Positions 1 to 7,722 of a DNA stretch of 64,000 nt are shown here, one piece after another; the stretch's first letter is position 1; the number at the start of each line of letters is the position of its first letter. Below the pieces are notes generated by a model, which worked only from the letters and a program-made list of their open reading frames with translations, was not told the DNA's origin and did not search any database. The position numbers and the translations under genes are program-made. Source of the DNA: Brevibacillus laterosporus (GTDB lineage: Bacteria > Bacillota > Bacilli > Brevibacillales > Brevibacillaceae); NCBI GenBank assembly GCA_007833815.1, contig CP033464.1, positions 1,284,501 through 1,348,500 of the forward strand. Direction: 5' to 3'.

Positions 1-120
1 ACGATGACAAATGGGATATTGTTAGAACAAGGAATGAATTCTTTGACTTTGCCATACCTTACAGGTGGTATATTGGTGATTGCGATGGGCTTACAGTTTA
101 TTTTGATAGCAAGAAAGTGA
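1..120 (+). CDS. C-terminal end of a membrane protein (partial)
   Basis: An open frame runs from the window edge to a TGA at 118-120, giving 39 residues. The last 20 or so form a hydrophobic helix rich in Ile, Leu, Met and Gly, ending in Ala-Arg-Lys, which looks like a final transmembrane segment with a positive-inside tail. The start lies outside the window, so the family cannot be named. It could be a small exporter or a multi-pass permease. No terminator is obvious before the next gene. Confidence 0.5.
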   Translation, partial: TMTNGILLEQGMNSLTLPYLTGGILVIAMGLQFILIARK

Positions 121-244
121 TGAATTGACATGATTCGATTTTAAAAAAAGCAAAAATAATATTTCATTTATAAAACATAATAGGGGCTGAAGTATTGCTG
201 ATCTGAGTTATAATAAGCTTAACCTTTATAAGGAAGTGTCATGT

Positions 245-718
245 ATGAGCAGTAAAACAAATGCTTGTCGTTTGCTTGATAAACATAAAGTTCCCTATAC
301 TGTGCATGAGTATGAGTGGGATGAGGAGAACTTAAACGCTAAACATGTTGCTGAGCAGATTGATCTACAAATAGAACAGGTGTTTAAAACGCTGGTTCTC
401 CGTGGTGATAAGACGGGAGTTATTATGGCTTGTATCCCTGCCCATAAGGAGCTTCATTTGAAACTATTGGCAGCTGCTAGCAAGAATAAAAAGGTAGAAA
501 TGGTTCCAATGAAAGAGATACTAGAATTAACCGGATATATAAGAGGCGGTTGCTCACCTCTAGGTACGAAAAAAAATTACCCACTCTATATCGATGAATC
601 AGCACTTACATTTAGTCTCATTAGTATTAGTGCGGGTAAAAGAGGATTACAAATTTTTATGAATGGCGCTGAATTAATTAATGTAAGTAATGCTATTCCT
701 GTGTGCTTAACTATGTAG
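245..718 (+). CDS. ybaK: YbaK/EbsC-family Cys-tRNA(Pro) deacylase
   Basis: The product is about 157 residues, the usual size of single-domain YbaK/EbsC proteins. These hydrolyse mischarged Cys-tRNA(Pro) in trans in the cytoplasm. Family signatures seen are the motif VFKTLVLRG with the conserved Lys, the run IPAHKELHLK, the GYIRGGCSPLG loop, and the C-terminal SAGKRGLQI. ATG at 245 is preferred over the in-frame GTG at 236, because AAGGAAG at 230-236 overlaps the GTG but sits 8 bases before the ATG. The gene stands alone, with its own terminator about 100 bases downstream. EbsC or PrdX-like deacylase specificity cannot be excluded. Confidence 0.85.
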   Translation: MSSKTNACRLLDKHKVPYTVHEYEWDEENLNAKHVAEQIDLQIEQVFKTLVLRGDKTGVIMACIPAHKELHLKLLAAASKNKKVEMVPMKEILELTGYIRGGCSPLGTKKNYPLYIDESALTFSLISISAGKRGLQIFMNGAELINVSNAIPVCLTM

Positions 719-820
719 AACAGCCTCTCTCACTTGTTGAGTACACCTCCATAATGTCTGATTGTAAGGAAGTCTAGGTTCGTCTGCTAGTTCAAAATCA
801 ATAGTTGCCCTTCCTGTGTG

Positions 821-857
821 CCTGTAACAGCAAAGTCTTGTTGTTACAGGTTTTTTT
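821..857 (+). terminator. Rho-independent terminator after ybaK
   Basis: A 13-pair hairpin starts CCTGTAACA and ends TGTTACAGG (one G-U pair) around a four-base loop, followed at once by seven T. It isolates the deacylase gene from the Zur-controlled unit downstream. Confidence 0.9.
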
Positions 858-987
858 ATTTGAGGACCAAGATAGATTAAGACACAAGACCGCTTAGGGA
901 TATACGCCTAGCATTAATAATCTGAGAGACTCCGATCAAGTAACCAACCAGATCAGCAGGCAATATAGAGAAATAAAGATTTTGTAT

Positions 988-1008
988 AAATCGTAATGAT
1001 TATTATTT
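988..1008 (+). promoter_or_regulatory. Zur box 1 (upstream)
   Basis: AAATCGTAATGATTATTATTT matches the Bacillus Zur operator (TCGTAATNATTACGA core) with a degenerate right half. It lies just upstream of the -35 element of the promoter for the COG0523 GTPase. Zur is the zinc-dependent repressor of zinc-starvation genes. Confidence 0.75.
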
Positions 1009-1011
1009 GTG

Positions 1012-1040
1012 TTGACTCGTCCGTATAAGTACAGTAATAT
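1012..1040 (+). promoter_or_regulatory. Sigma-A promoter of the zinc-starvation unit
   Basis: TTGACT (-35) at 1012-1017 and TAATAT (-10) at 1035-1040 are separated by exactly 17 bases. The promoter is bracketed by two Zur boxes, one touching each side, so bound Zur would cover both hexamers or the start site. Confidence 0.8.
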
Positions 1041-1049
1041 ATACATATT

Positions 1050-1070
1050 AAATCGTAATGATTACGATTT
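1050..1070 (+). promoter_or_regulatory. Zur box 2 (near-perfect palindrome)
   Basis: A 21-base palindrome, AAATCGTAAT-G-ATTACGATTT, lies just downstream of the -10 hexamer where it would overlap the transcription start. It matches the B. subtilis Zur operator consensus, as known for yciC/zagA, almost base for base. It starts 62 bases after box 1. Confidence 0.85.
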
Positions 1071-1128
1071 GTGTTAAGTATGATATCTATCTTTATATAG
1101 ACTTGTTAGGAAGGGAGGATAATTACAT

Positions 1129-2340
1129 ATGAGTGAAAAACGAGTTCCTGTGACTGTTTTAAGTGGTTATCTTGGAGCTGGAAAGACTTCCATCTTGAAT
1201 CACGTCTTAAACAATAGAGATGGTCTTCGAGTAGCAGTCATTGTAAATGATCTGAGCGAGGTTAATATCGATGCAGATCTAATCAAGAATGGGGGAGGTA
1301 TTTCTAGAACTGATGAGAAGGTTGTTGAGATGTCTAATGGCTGTATTTGCTGTACCTTGCGTGAAGATCTGTTAGTAGAAGTAGAGCGGTTAGTGAACGA
1401 AGAGCGTTATGATTATATCCTGATTGAGTCAACCGGAATAGGTGAGCCGCTACCAGTAGCGCAAACCTTTACTTATGTAGACGAAGAGAATGACATAGAT
1501 CTTTCTGCTATTTGTCGGTTAGATACAATGGTTACGGTAGTAGATGCTAACCGTTTTTGGCATGACTTTTCTTCAGGAGAAAGTCTTTTGGAGCGTGGTC
1601 ATGCAGTGGATGGAGAAGACACGCGTGAGATCGTTGATTTGTTGATTGACCAAATTGAGTTTTGTGATGTTTTAATTCTAAATAAATATGACATGGTCAA
1701 TGAAGAAGATTTACTGCAATTGGAGCAGGTTCTTCGTAAGCTTCAGCCAACGGCAAAATTCATTCGTAGTTCTTACGGGAGGATTGATCCGAAAGAGATT
1801 CTTCATACAGGGCTCTTTGATTTTGAAAAAGCTAGTCAGTCTGCTGGTTGGTTACAAGAATTGCAAAAGCCAAGTCATACTCCAGAGACAGAAGAATACG
1901 GGATATCCTCTTTTGTGTATCGCCGAAGAATTCCGTTTCATCCTGAGAGATTATATAAATGGCTAGAAAATTGGCCTGAGGATGTGGTGAGAGCAAAAGG
2001 CTTCCTATGGGTTGCTACACGTAACGATATAGCTTTAACCATTAGTCAAGCAGGTCCGTCTATTCAATTGGAGTCAGCAGGTTATTGGGTGTCTGCTCTA
2101 CCAGAAGAAGAGAAGCAGCTAACACTAGCGGAAGACCCTGAATGGGTAGAAACTTGGGACCCTCAATTCGGGGATCGTGTAAATGAAATTGTATGTATCG
2201 GGATTGGGTTAGATCAAGGTGATATTATCCGTTCTTTAGATGCTTGTCTTTTAACGAACGAAGAGATGAATGCAGATTGGAATTCCTTCACAGACCCGTT
2301 ACCAACAAGTGATGTTATTGTTGAAACACTAGTAACTTAG
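1129..2340 (+). CDS. zagA: COG0523 (CobW/ZagA-type) zinc metallochaperone GTPase
   Basis: The 403-residue product has a G3E-family GTPase domain: Walker [10 protein letters not shown] (residues about 13-21), the metal-binding CxCC motif in NGCICCTL (about 70-77), ESTGIGEP, and the NKYD guanine motif (about 185). A CobW C-terminal domain with [13 protein letters not shown] follows. The paired Zur boxes and the zinc-free L33 gene downstream place it in the ZagA/YciC group, which delivers zinc to client proteins under zinc starvation, rather than in cobalamin synthesis. The start at 1129 has GGGAGG 10-12 bases upstream. The gene forms an operon with rpmG (43-base gap). Cytoplasmic. Confidence 0.88.
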   Translation: MSEKRVPVTVLSGYLGAGKTSILNHVLNNRDGLRVAVIVNDLSEVNIDADLIKNGGGISRTDEKVVEMSNGCICCTLREDLLVEVERLVNEERYDYILIESTGIGEPLPVAQTFTYVDEENDIDLSAICRLDTMVTVVDANRFWHDFSSGESLLERGHAVDGEDTREIVDLLIDQIEFCDVLILNKYDMVNEEDLLQLEQVLRKLQPTAKFIRSSYGRIDPKEILHTGLFDFEKASQSAGWLQELQKPSHTPETEEYGISSFVYRRRIPFHPERLYKWLENWPEDVVRAKGFLWVATRNDIALTISQAGPSIQLESAGYWVSALPEEEKQLTLAEDPEWVETWDPQFGDRVNEIVCIGIGLDQGDIIRSLDACLLTNEEMNADWNSFTDPLPTSDVIVETLVT

Positions 2341-2383
2341 TAACTAACTAGCAATAAAATAGTTGATAAGGAGAATTTTACAA

Positions 2384-2533
2384 ATGAGAGTTACTATTAC
2401 ATTGCAATGCACGGAATCTGGCGACCGTACCTACATTACGACAAAAAATAAAAGAAACAACCCCGAACGTCTAGAGCTAATGAAATATTCTCCACGTCTA
2501 AAGAAATACACCCTTCATCGTGAAACAAAATAG
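2384..2533 (+). CDS. rpmGC: Ribosomal protein L33, zinc-independent (C-minus) paralogue
   Basis: A 49-residue ORF beginning [20 protein letters not shown] and ending in [10 protein letters not shown] is a complete L33. It keeps the [21 protein letters not shown] core but has only one Cys and no CxxC pairs, so it should not bind zinc. Such paralogues replace zinc-containing L33 under zinc starvation and spare the metal; they are usually Zur-regulated, which agrees with the upstream Zur promoter. AAGGAG lies 8 bases before ATG 2384. Confidence 0.9.
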   Translation: MRVTITLQCTESGDRTYITTKNKRNNPERLELMKYSPRLKKYTLHRETK

Positions 2534-2550
2534 CCGGAACACAAATCATA

Positions 2551-2591
2551 GACACTCTTTTCGCATGTAAGGGAAAAGAGTGTCTTATTTT
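2551..2591 (+). terminator. Rho-independent terminator of the Zur unit
   Basis: GACACTCTTTTC pairs with GAAAAGAGTGTC across a ten-base loop, followed by TTATTTTT. This is a 12-pair stem ending the zagA-rpmG transcript. Confidence 0.88.
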
Positions 2592-2859
2592 TACTGGACA
2601 TCGTTTTTATCGCATTTTTACTAGAAGAAAAGGTAGCTGGAAAAGCAAATAGCTATTAGGGACTATAGAGCGAAACATAGCGAACGTTTCCAGATCATAG
2701 TTGTCTCTACCGAAATGAGGATCAGCACTAGTTTTTTAAACAGCTCATTCACTTGCTGTTATTAGGTTATTTTTTGTTTACAGACAGTATATATATGTAC
2801 TAAAAGTTCAACGTAACGATATCAAAGCAATAAAGTAAGTGGTGATATAAAAGTAATAA

Positions 2860-2888
2860 TTGTAATTTTTCCGACTATTTGTTATGTT
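2860..2888 (+). promoter_or_regulatory. Candidate promoter of the riboswitch-propionate operon
   Basis: TTGTAA at 2860-2865 and TATGTT at 2883-2888 are 17 bases apart, just upstream of the first helix of the cobalamin riboswitch. Both hexamers match consensus only moderately. The preceding 270 bases (2592-2859) hold no convincing ORF; a short AACAGC/GCTGTT hairpin near 2740-2762 is the only structure I see there. Confidence 0.45.
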
Positions 2889-2909
2889 TAAGCTGAAAAT
2901 CAAATATGT

Positions 2910-3085
2910 GTAGAACAGGTGTAGATAAGATTTTTTTATCTGCTTAATAGGGAAGATCGGTTAGAATCCGACGCTGTCCCGCAACTGTAATTGGGAGCTA
3001 TTCGAAAAAACCACTGTTTTCAGCTTAATGAAAATGGGAAGGTTCGAATCGCGATGATCATGAGCCAGGAGACCTGCCTGTTTTA
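2910..3085 (+). promoter_or_regulatory. Cobalamin (B12) riboswitch
   Basis: The core hallmarks are present in order: a GGTTAGAATCCGACGCTGTCCCGCAACTGTA-type segment (about 2959-2989) and the B12 box AGCCAGGAGACCTGCC at 3063-3078, enclosed by peripheral stems. A terminator at 3187-3216 follows with no gene between, so it is probably the expression platform. The regulated genes encode methylcitrate-cycle enzymes rather than cobalamin synthesis or transport. By family knowledge, AdoCbl binding would turn these genes off. Confidence 0.93.
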
Positions 3086-3186
3086 GCACACATCAGTTCC
3101 TACGAGGATAGGGGGTGTTAAGTGCGAGAGATTAAACATGTAGTATTTTTCATTTTTAACATGTTTATTTGAGTTTTTCGCACATT

Positions 3187-3216
3187 AACAACTTTCTTTC
3201 AGGAAGTTGTTTTTTT
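3187..3216 (+). terminator. Terminator in the riboswitch leader (expression platform)
   Basis: AACAACTT pairs with AAGTTGTT around CTTTCAGG, followed by six T. It lies between the B12 box and the first ribosome-binding site. The nearby segments GTGCGAGA (about 3122) and TTTCGCAC (about 3176) could form a competing stem. This fits ligand-dependent premature termination. Confidence 0.8.
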
Positions 3217-3252
3217 GCGTGTGGAACGTTTTGGGTTACAAGGAGGGATTTT

Positions 3253-3474
3253 TTGTTTGGAACAGTAGGTTATTTTACAAATTATTTCAAAACAACAATC
3301 ATGAACAATGTAAGTCTAGAAAGTCCTCATTCGCTAGGAGTCGTTCAAGTTCGTTTAGGAAATGAAATAAAAAAACAAAAAGTTACAGAAGAAGTAAAAA
3401 CAAATTATTATCGCAACCTTGAAAAGGCCTACAAGCTAATAAAAGAACATGTATTCGGAATGGAGGAAGAATAA
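3253..3474 (+). CDS. Small protein of unknown function, first gene of methylcitrate operon
   Basis: The 73-residue product is read from TTG 3253, which follows AAGGAGGG (3240-3246) by about six bases. Longer in-frame starts fall inside the leader terminator and are unlikely. The C-terminal half is a charged amphipathic helix (EIKKQKVTEEVKTNYYRNL and KAYKLIKEHV). There is no signal peptide or Cys pair. Its stop overlaps the citrate synthase ATG by one base, indicating translational coupling. I do not recognise the family. It might be a partner or stability subunit of the synthase, by position only. Confidence 0.6.
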   Translation: MFGTVGYFTNYFKTTIMNNVSLESPHSLGVVQVRLGNEIKKQKVTEEVKTNYYRNLEKAYKLIKEHVFGMEEE

Positions 3475-4586
3475 TGAACGATCTTGATAAATTTTCTCCT
3501 GGACTGGACGGTGTTGTGGCTACAGAAACAAGTATTTCCTTTCTTGATACCATACAAGGGGAAATCGTTATTCGGGGTTACGATCTTATTGAGCTATCCA
3601 AAACCTATAGTTATGTGGATATTATTCATCTTTTACTTGAGGGCAGGCTTCCAGATGAGGAAGAAAAAAAAGCTCTCGAAAATAGCATGAATCAACGATA
3701 TGAACTACCCGCTACGGTATTTGAGGTTTTAAAGCTTTTACCTGAGCAAACTCATGCTATGGATGCTCTACGAACAGGCCTCTCTGTTCTTGGAGGATAT
3801 GATGATGCGATTGATGATCGCTCATTGCTTGTTAATAAAGAGCGTGCGTATCAATTGTTGGGGCAGATTCCTAGTATCGTGGCAAATAGTCACCGGATTC
3901 TTACAAAGAATGCCCCCATACATCCAGATAAGAATCTACCCTATAGTGCTAACTTTTTCTATATGATTACTGGGAAAAAGCCGTCCCCGATGGAAGAAAA
4001 AATATTTGATCTTTCTCTCCTATTGTACAGTGAGCATGAAATGCCAAACTCTACGTTTACGGCAAGGGTCATTGCTTCCACACAATCGGATTTGTACGGA
4101 GCATTGACGGGAGCTGTTGCTTCCTTAAAGGGGAACCTTCATGGAGGGGCTAATGAAGCTGTCATGCATTTGCTGCTGGAAGCGGGAACAATTCCAAATT
4201 TCGAGGAGTTACTGAAAATAAAGCTGTCGAGAAAAGAAAAGATAATGGGATTTGGTCACCGGGTATATATGAAAAAAATGGACCCTAGAGCGACAATGAT
4301 GAAAGAGGCATTAAAGCACCTAAGTGATATAAAACAGGACTATCTTCTGTACCGCATGTGTGAAGCGGGAGAAAGAATCATGGAAAGGGAAAAAGGCCTG
4401 TATCCGAATCTGGATTATTATGCAGCCCCTGTGTATTGGATGCTTGGTATTCCGATTCCATTGTATACTCCCATTTTTTTCGCTGCGCGAACCGTAGGAA
4501 TTTGCACACATGTTCTTGAACAGCACGCACAAAATCGTCTATTTCGACCACGTGTAAAATATATAGGCGAGCGGCATGTTCTTTGA
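3474..4586 (+). CDS. mmgD: Citrate/2-methylcitrate synthase
   Basis: The 370-residue protein matches the short Gram-positive citrate synthases (CitZ/MmgD/PrpC). Seen are the N-terminal GLDGVVATETSISFLD, the catalytic His region LHGGANEAVM (about residue 223), the signature GFGHRVYMKKMDPRA (about 260), and the late Asp region NLDYYAAPVYWMLGIP. With PrpD and PrpB next to it, the likely reaction is propionyl-CoA plus oxaloacetate to 2-methylcitrate, although these enzymes often accept acetyl-CoA. It is the second gene of the cobalamin-riboswitch operon. Confidence 0.88.
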   Translation: MNDLDKFSPGLDGVVATETSISFLDTIQGEIVIRGYDLIELSKTYSYVDIIHLLLEGRLPDEEEKKALENSMNQRYELPATVFEVLKLLPEQTHAMDALRTGLSVLGGYDDAIDDRSLLVNKERAYQLLGQIPSIVANSHRILTKNAPIHPDKNLPYSANFFYMITGKKPSPMEEKIFDLSLLLYSEHEMPNSTFTARVIASTQSDLYGALTGAVASLKGNLHGGANEAVMHLLLEAGTIPNFEELLKIKLSRKEKIMGFGHRVYMKKMDPRATMMKEALKHLSDIKQDYLLYRMCEAGERIMEREKGLYPNLDYYAAPVYWMLGIPIPLYTPIFFAARTVGICTHVLEQHAQNRLFRPRVKYIGERHVL

Positions 4587-4688
4587 GGTAAACGAGGGAA
4601 AGCTGTGTGAGCCGGCATCGCCTACATGATGTTCTGACCAACATCATTTACCATGATAAATAATTTAGAATAGAAAGGGAAGGATACT

Positions 4689-6125
4689 TTGCAAAAAAAT
4701 ATGGAGTTAAACAAAACAGATGAGTTGATTGAGCAAATTACAGATTATGTATTACATAAAGAGATTACCAGTTCCGAAGCCTATGAGACTGCCAGATATG
4801 TCTTATTGGATACACTAGGGTGTGGAATTTTAGCATTAAACTATCCGGAATGCACAAAGCTGATGGGACCCATTGTTGCTGGGACAGTTGTTCCCCATGG
4901 TTGCAGGGTACCTGGCACACCATTTGTTCTTGATCCAGTAAGAGGAGCTTTTAATATCGGTTGCATGGTTCGTTGGCTTGATTATAATGACACATGGCTA
5001 GCGGCAGAGTGGGGACATCCATCAGATAACCTTGGAGGAATTTTAGCTGTTGCCGATTATATAAGTCGGGTTCGTATCTCGGAAGGGAAAGAGCCGCTAA
5101 CCATGCATAACGTGCTGGAAGCGATGATTAAAGCCCATGAAATTCAGGGTGTGCTAGCACTAGAAAATAGCTTAAATCGTGTTGGGCTCGATCATGTATT
5201 GTTTGTAAAAATCGCTACAACAGCAGTGGTGTCACAGATGCTTGGAGGGACGCGCGAAGAAATTAACAATGCATTATCAAATGCTTGGCTTGATAACAGT
5301 AGTTTACGGACATATAGACACGCCCCGAATACTGGATCACGCAAATCGTGGGCTGCTGGCGATGCGACCAGCAGAGGGGTTCAGTTAGCGATGATGGCTC
5401 TCAAGGGAGAGATGGGCTATCCAACAGCACTTACTGCATCAGGCTGGGGATTCCAAGATGTATTATTCAATAAACAGCAGATAAAGCTGGCCCGAGCGCT
5501 GGATTCCTATGTAATGGAGAATGTGCTATTTAAGGTCTCATATCCAGCCGAATTCCATGCACAAACAGCAGCAGAATGCGCGATCCAGCTACATCCAGAA
5601 GTAATAGATCGTTTTGATATGATTGATAGCATTCAAATTACAACGCATGAATCAGCTGTTCGGATTATTGATAAGGTAGGGCCTTTGAATAATCCTGCTG
5701 ATCGTGATCACTGCTTACAATATATTACTGCCATTGGCTTGATTTATGGTGATATTAGAGCTGATCACTATGAAAATGCAGTAGCAGCTGATCCAAGAAT
5801 AGATTTGCTAAGAGACAAGATGATTGTTGTTGAAAATAAACAATACAGTGTTGACTACCTCGACCCGAGCAAGCGCTCGATCCCGAATGCAGTTCAGTTG
5901 CATTATAAAGATGGTTCTTCTTCAGAAAAGGTGGAGTGCGAATATCCATTAGGTCACCGCTTTCGCAGAGTAGAAGCTATCCCAAAAATTATTGAAAAAT
6001 TTGTTGAGAATGTGAGTACTCATTATTCACATAACCAGGTAAATAAAATGAAAGAGGTTTGCATGAATTCAAATAGATTGACCAATATGTCTGTTACCCA
6101 ATTTGTAGAATTATTTTTAATCTAG
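4689..6125 (+). CDS. prpD: MmgE/PrpD-family 2-methylcitrate dehydratase
   Basis: The 478-residue length fits PrpD. Typical segments are [21 protein letters not shown], the [22 protein letters not shown] active-site region (about residues 98-118), [17 protein letters not shown], and the C-terminal YPLGHRFRR. It dehydrates 2-methylcitrate toward 2-methylaconitate in the cytosol. TTG 4689 is taken as start (AAGGGAAGGA just upstream); ATG 4701 is an alternative with poor spacing. The gap of about 100 bases after mmgD has no terminator, so the two are probably cotranscribed. PrpB starts 13 bases after its stop. Confidence 0.88.
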   Translation: MQKNMELNKTDELIEQITDYVLHKEITSSEAYETARYVLLDTLGCGILALNYPECTKLMGPIVAGTVVPHGCRVPGTPFVLDPVRGAFNIGCMVRWLDYNDTWLAAEWGHPSDNLGGILAVADYISRVRISEGKEPLTMHNVLEAMIKAHEIQGVLALENSLNRVGLDHVLFVKIATTAVVSQMLGGTREEINNALSNAWLDNSSLRTYRHAPNTGSRKSWAAGDATSRGVQLAMMALKGEMGYPTALTASGWGFQDVLFNKQQIKLARALDSYVMENVLFKVSYPAEFHAQTAAECAIQLHPEVIDRFDMIDSIQITTHESAVRIIDKVGPLNNPADRDHCLQYITAIGLIYGDIRADHYENAVAADPRIDLLRDKMIVVENKQYSVDYLDPSKRSIPNAVQLHYKDGSSSEKVECEYPLGHRFRRVEAIPKIIEKFVENVSTHYSHNQVNKMKEVCMNSNRLTNMSVTQFVELFLI

Positions 6126-6138
6126 GAGGGGATGAGAA

Positions 6139-7047
6139 ATGGCTTGGATTGTGGATCATCCGTCGTCTCAAGCTGAACTGGCAAATAAGTTCAAAGAGCT
6201 GATGAGTGCACCTGAACTTTTGCAAATCCCGGGTGCACACGATGCGATGGCTGCTCTAATTGCAAAACAGGCTGGATTTTCGGCTCTGTATTTATCGGGT
6301 GCAGCCTATACAGCCAGTTGTGGTTTACCAGACCTAGGAATCGTCACATCTACAGAGGTGGCTCAAAGAGCAAGGGAATTAATACGTGCTACAGATTTAC
6401 CAGTATTGGTAGATATAGATACAGGATTTGGCGGTATCCTTAATGTTTCCCGCACTGCTAGAGAAATGCTGGAGGCTAATGTTGCTGCTGTTCAATTAGA
6501 GGACCAGCAGCTTCCTAAAAAATGCGGACACTTAAATGGAAAAAAACTTGTGACTACAGAAGAAATGATACAGAAGATTATAGCGATCAAGAAATCAGCG
6601 CCATCTATGGTCATTGTAGCTCGTACAGATGCTCGATCAGTAGAAGGCTTGGAGTCAGCAATTGAAAGGGCACTTGCTTATGTTGAAGCAGGAGCGGATG
6701 CAATATTCCCTGAAGCGCTAGAATCAGAAGAGGAGTTTCGTGCATTTTCCCAACGCATTTCCGTACCTTTGTTAGCAAACATGACTGAATTTGGAAAAAC
6801 ACCGTATTATACGACAGAGGAATTTACTAAGATGGGCTATCAAATGGTCATTTATCCGGTAACGTCTCTGAGAGTGGCAGCAAAAGCATACGAACGTGTT
6901 TTTCAAGTAATTAAAAAACAGGGTACACAAAAAAATGAAATTGCTAACATGCAGACCAGAAGTGAATTGTATACAGCTATTTCCTATAATGAGTTTGAAG
7001 AGTTAGATAAGGAAATAGCGAAAACGATTTTAACAAAAGAACAATAG
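6139..7047 (+). CDS. prpB: 2-methylisocitrate lyase
   Basis: The 302-residue protein belongs to the isocitrate lyase/PEP mutase superfamily. Seen are LYLSGAAYTASCGLPDLG, the metal-binding VDIDTGFGG, the active-site KKCGH with the catalytic Cys (about residue 130), and VARTDARSVEGLESAIERA. It cleaves 2-methylisocitrate to pyruvate and succinate, the last step of the cycle. GGAGGGG precedes ATG 6139 by about 8 bases. It is the last gene of the operon. No dedicated methylaconitate hydratase is present, so a housekeeping aconitase probably completes the cycle. Confidence 0.9.
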   Translation: MAWIVDHPSSQAELANKFKELMSAPELLQIPGAHDAMAALIAKQAGFSALYLSGAAYTASCGLPDLGIVTSTEVAQRARELIRATDLPVLVDIDTGFGGILNVSRTAREMLEANVAAVQLEDQQLPKKCGHLNGKKLVTTEEMIQKIIAIKKSAPSMVIVARTDARSVEGLESAIERALAYVEAGADAIFPEALESEEEFRAFSQRISVPLLANMTEFGKTPYYTTEEFTKMGYQMVIYPVTSLRVAAKAYERVFQVIKKQGTQKNEIANMQTRSELYTAISYNEFEELDKEIAKTILTKEQ

Positions 7048-7064
7048 AACAAGAGTTAAAAAGT

Positions 7065-7128
7065 AAAAAGCGATGAGGGGTATCTTAGCACATAATATAA
7101 CGTGCAGTTGCCTAACCAATCGCTTTTT
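7065..7128 (+). terminator. Terminator of the methylcitrate operon
   Basis: AAAAAGCGAT pairs with ATCGCTTTTT over a 44-base loop that itself contains a GCAC/GTGC hairpin. A T-run follows the right arm. The loop is long for a classic terminator, so confidence is moderate. Confidence 0.6.
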
Positions 7129-7193
7129 TCTTCACCATGAGCTAGTACGAACAAGTGTGCAATAAGAAAATATGGGGAAGGAGTAAGGTGGCT

Positions 7194-7463
7194 ATGAATG
7201 ATGCAGACCGCTATTCCGTCCTAAATTGGATGAAAAAAGATAGGTGGATGGTAAGGAAAGAGAGTTCCATTAGAGAAGTGATGAGGAGAATGGTCCAATT
7301 TGAGAGCACTGAGCTTCCTGTTATTGAAGAAGGGTGTTTACTGGGAGTCATAAAATTACAGGATTGTGTTAAGGGATTGGAACAAGGAATAGGTTTAGAT
7401 GGCTTGATCACTCCTTTGTTATCGAACAGTTTTTATGAATTAGCCGAGAACACTCATGATTAA
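7194..7463 (+). CDS. Small single-CBS-domain protein
   Basis: About 89 residues from ATG 7194 (GTG 7188 is an alternative; AAGGAG at 7178-7183 serves either). The fold suggested is one CBS repeat: an N-terminal helix (VREVMRRMV-like; here SIREVMRRMVQFESTELPV), then VIEEGCLLGVIKLQDCVKGL. CBS domains bind adenosyl nucleotides and normally act in pairs, so this protein would need to dimerise. No effector domain is fused. The stop codon lies in the loop of a 64-base palindrome that doubles as terminator. Confidence 0.7.
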   Translation: MNDADRYSVLNWMKKDRWMVRKESSIREVMRRMVQFESTELPVIEEGCLLGVIKLQDCVKGLEQGIGLDGLITPLLSNSFYELAENTHD

Positions 7464-7496
7464 AATCACGAGTGTTCTCGGCTAATTCATAAAAAA
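7431..7496. terminator. Giant palindromic terminator overlapping the CBS gene end
   Basis: Two 31-base arms (7431-7461 and 7464-7494) are reverse complements with a single mismatch, leaving a two-base centre. The left arm encodes the last ten residues of the CBS protein and the first base of its stop. The right arm ends in seven A, so the structure has T-runs on both strands and could terminate in both directions. A second, smaller hairpin (7496-7526, ten of eleven pairs) follows directly. Confidence 0.8.
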
Positions 7497-7722
7497 ATCC
7501 TCCTCACTTCAGTTCTGAGGAAGATTATCTCATCGAAATTGTGTTAAGTATAGGTGGGCAGTATTTGACGCTTACGTAACTATAGTAATAACTAATTTTT
7601 TCCTATACTTCAAGTTTTTTAAAACTGTCTAATTAAGGTTTACAGTCCAGATTGAATATTTATGTCAACAGACACCAATTGTACAGATTAACATGAACGG
7701 CTGCTCCATAATGAAGCTCCTC

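Noticed and set aside
3169-3252. Longer start for the small gene before methylcitrate synthase
   Set aside because: The extension runs through the riboswitch terminator and has no ribosome site.
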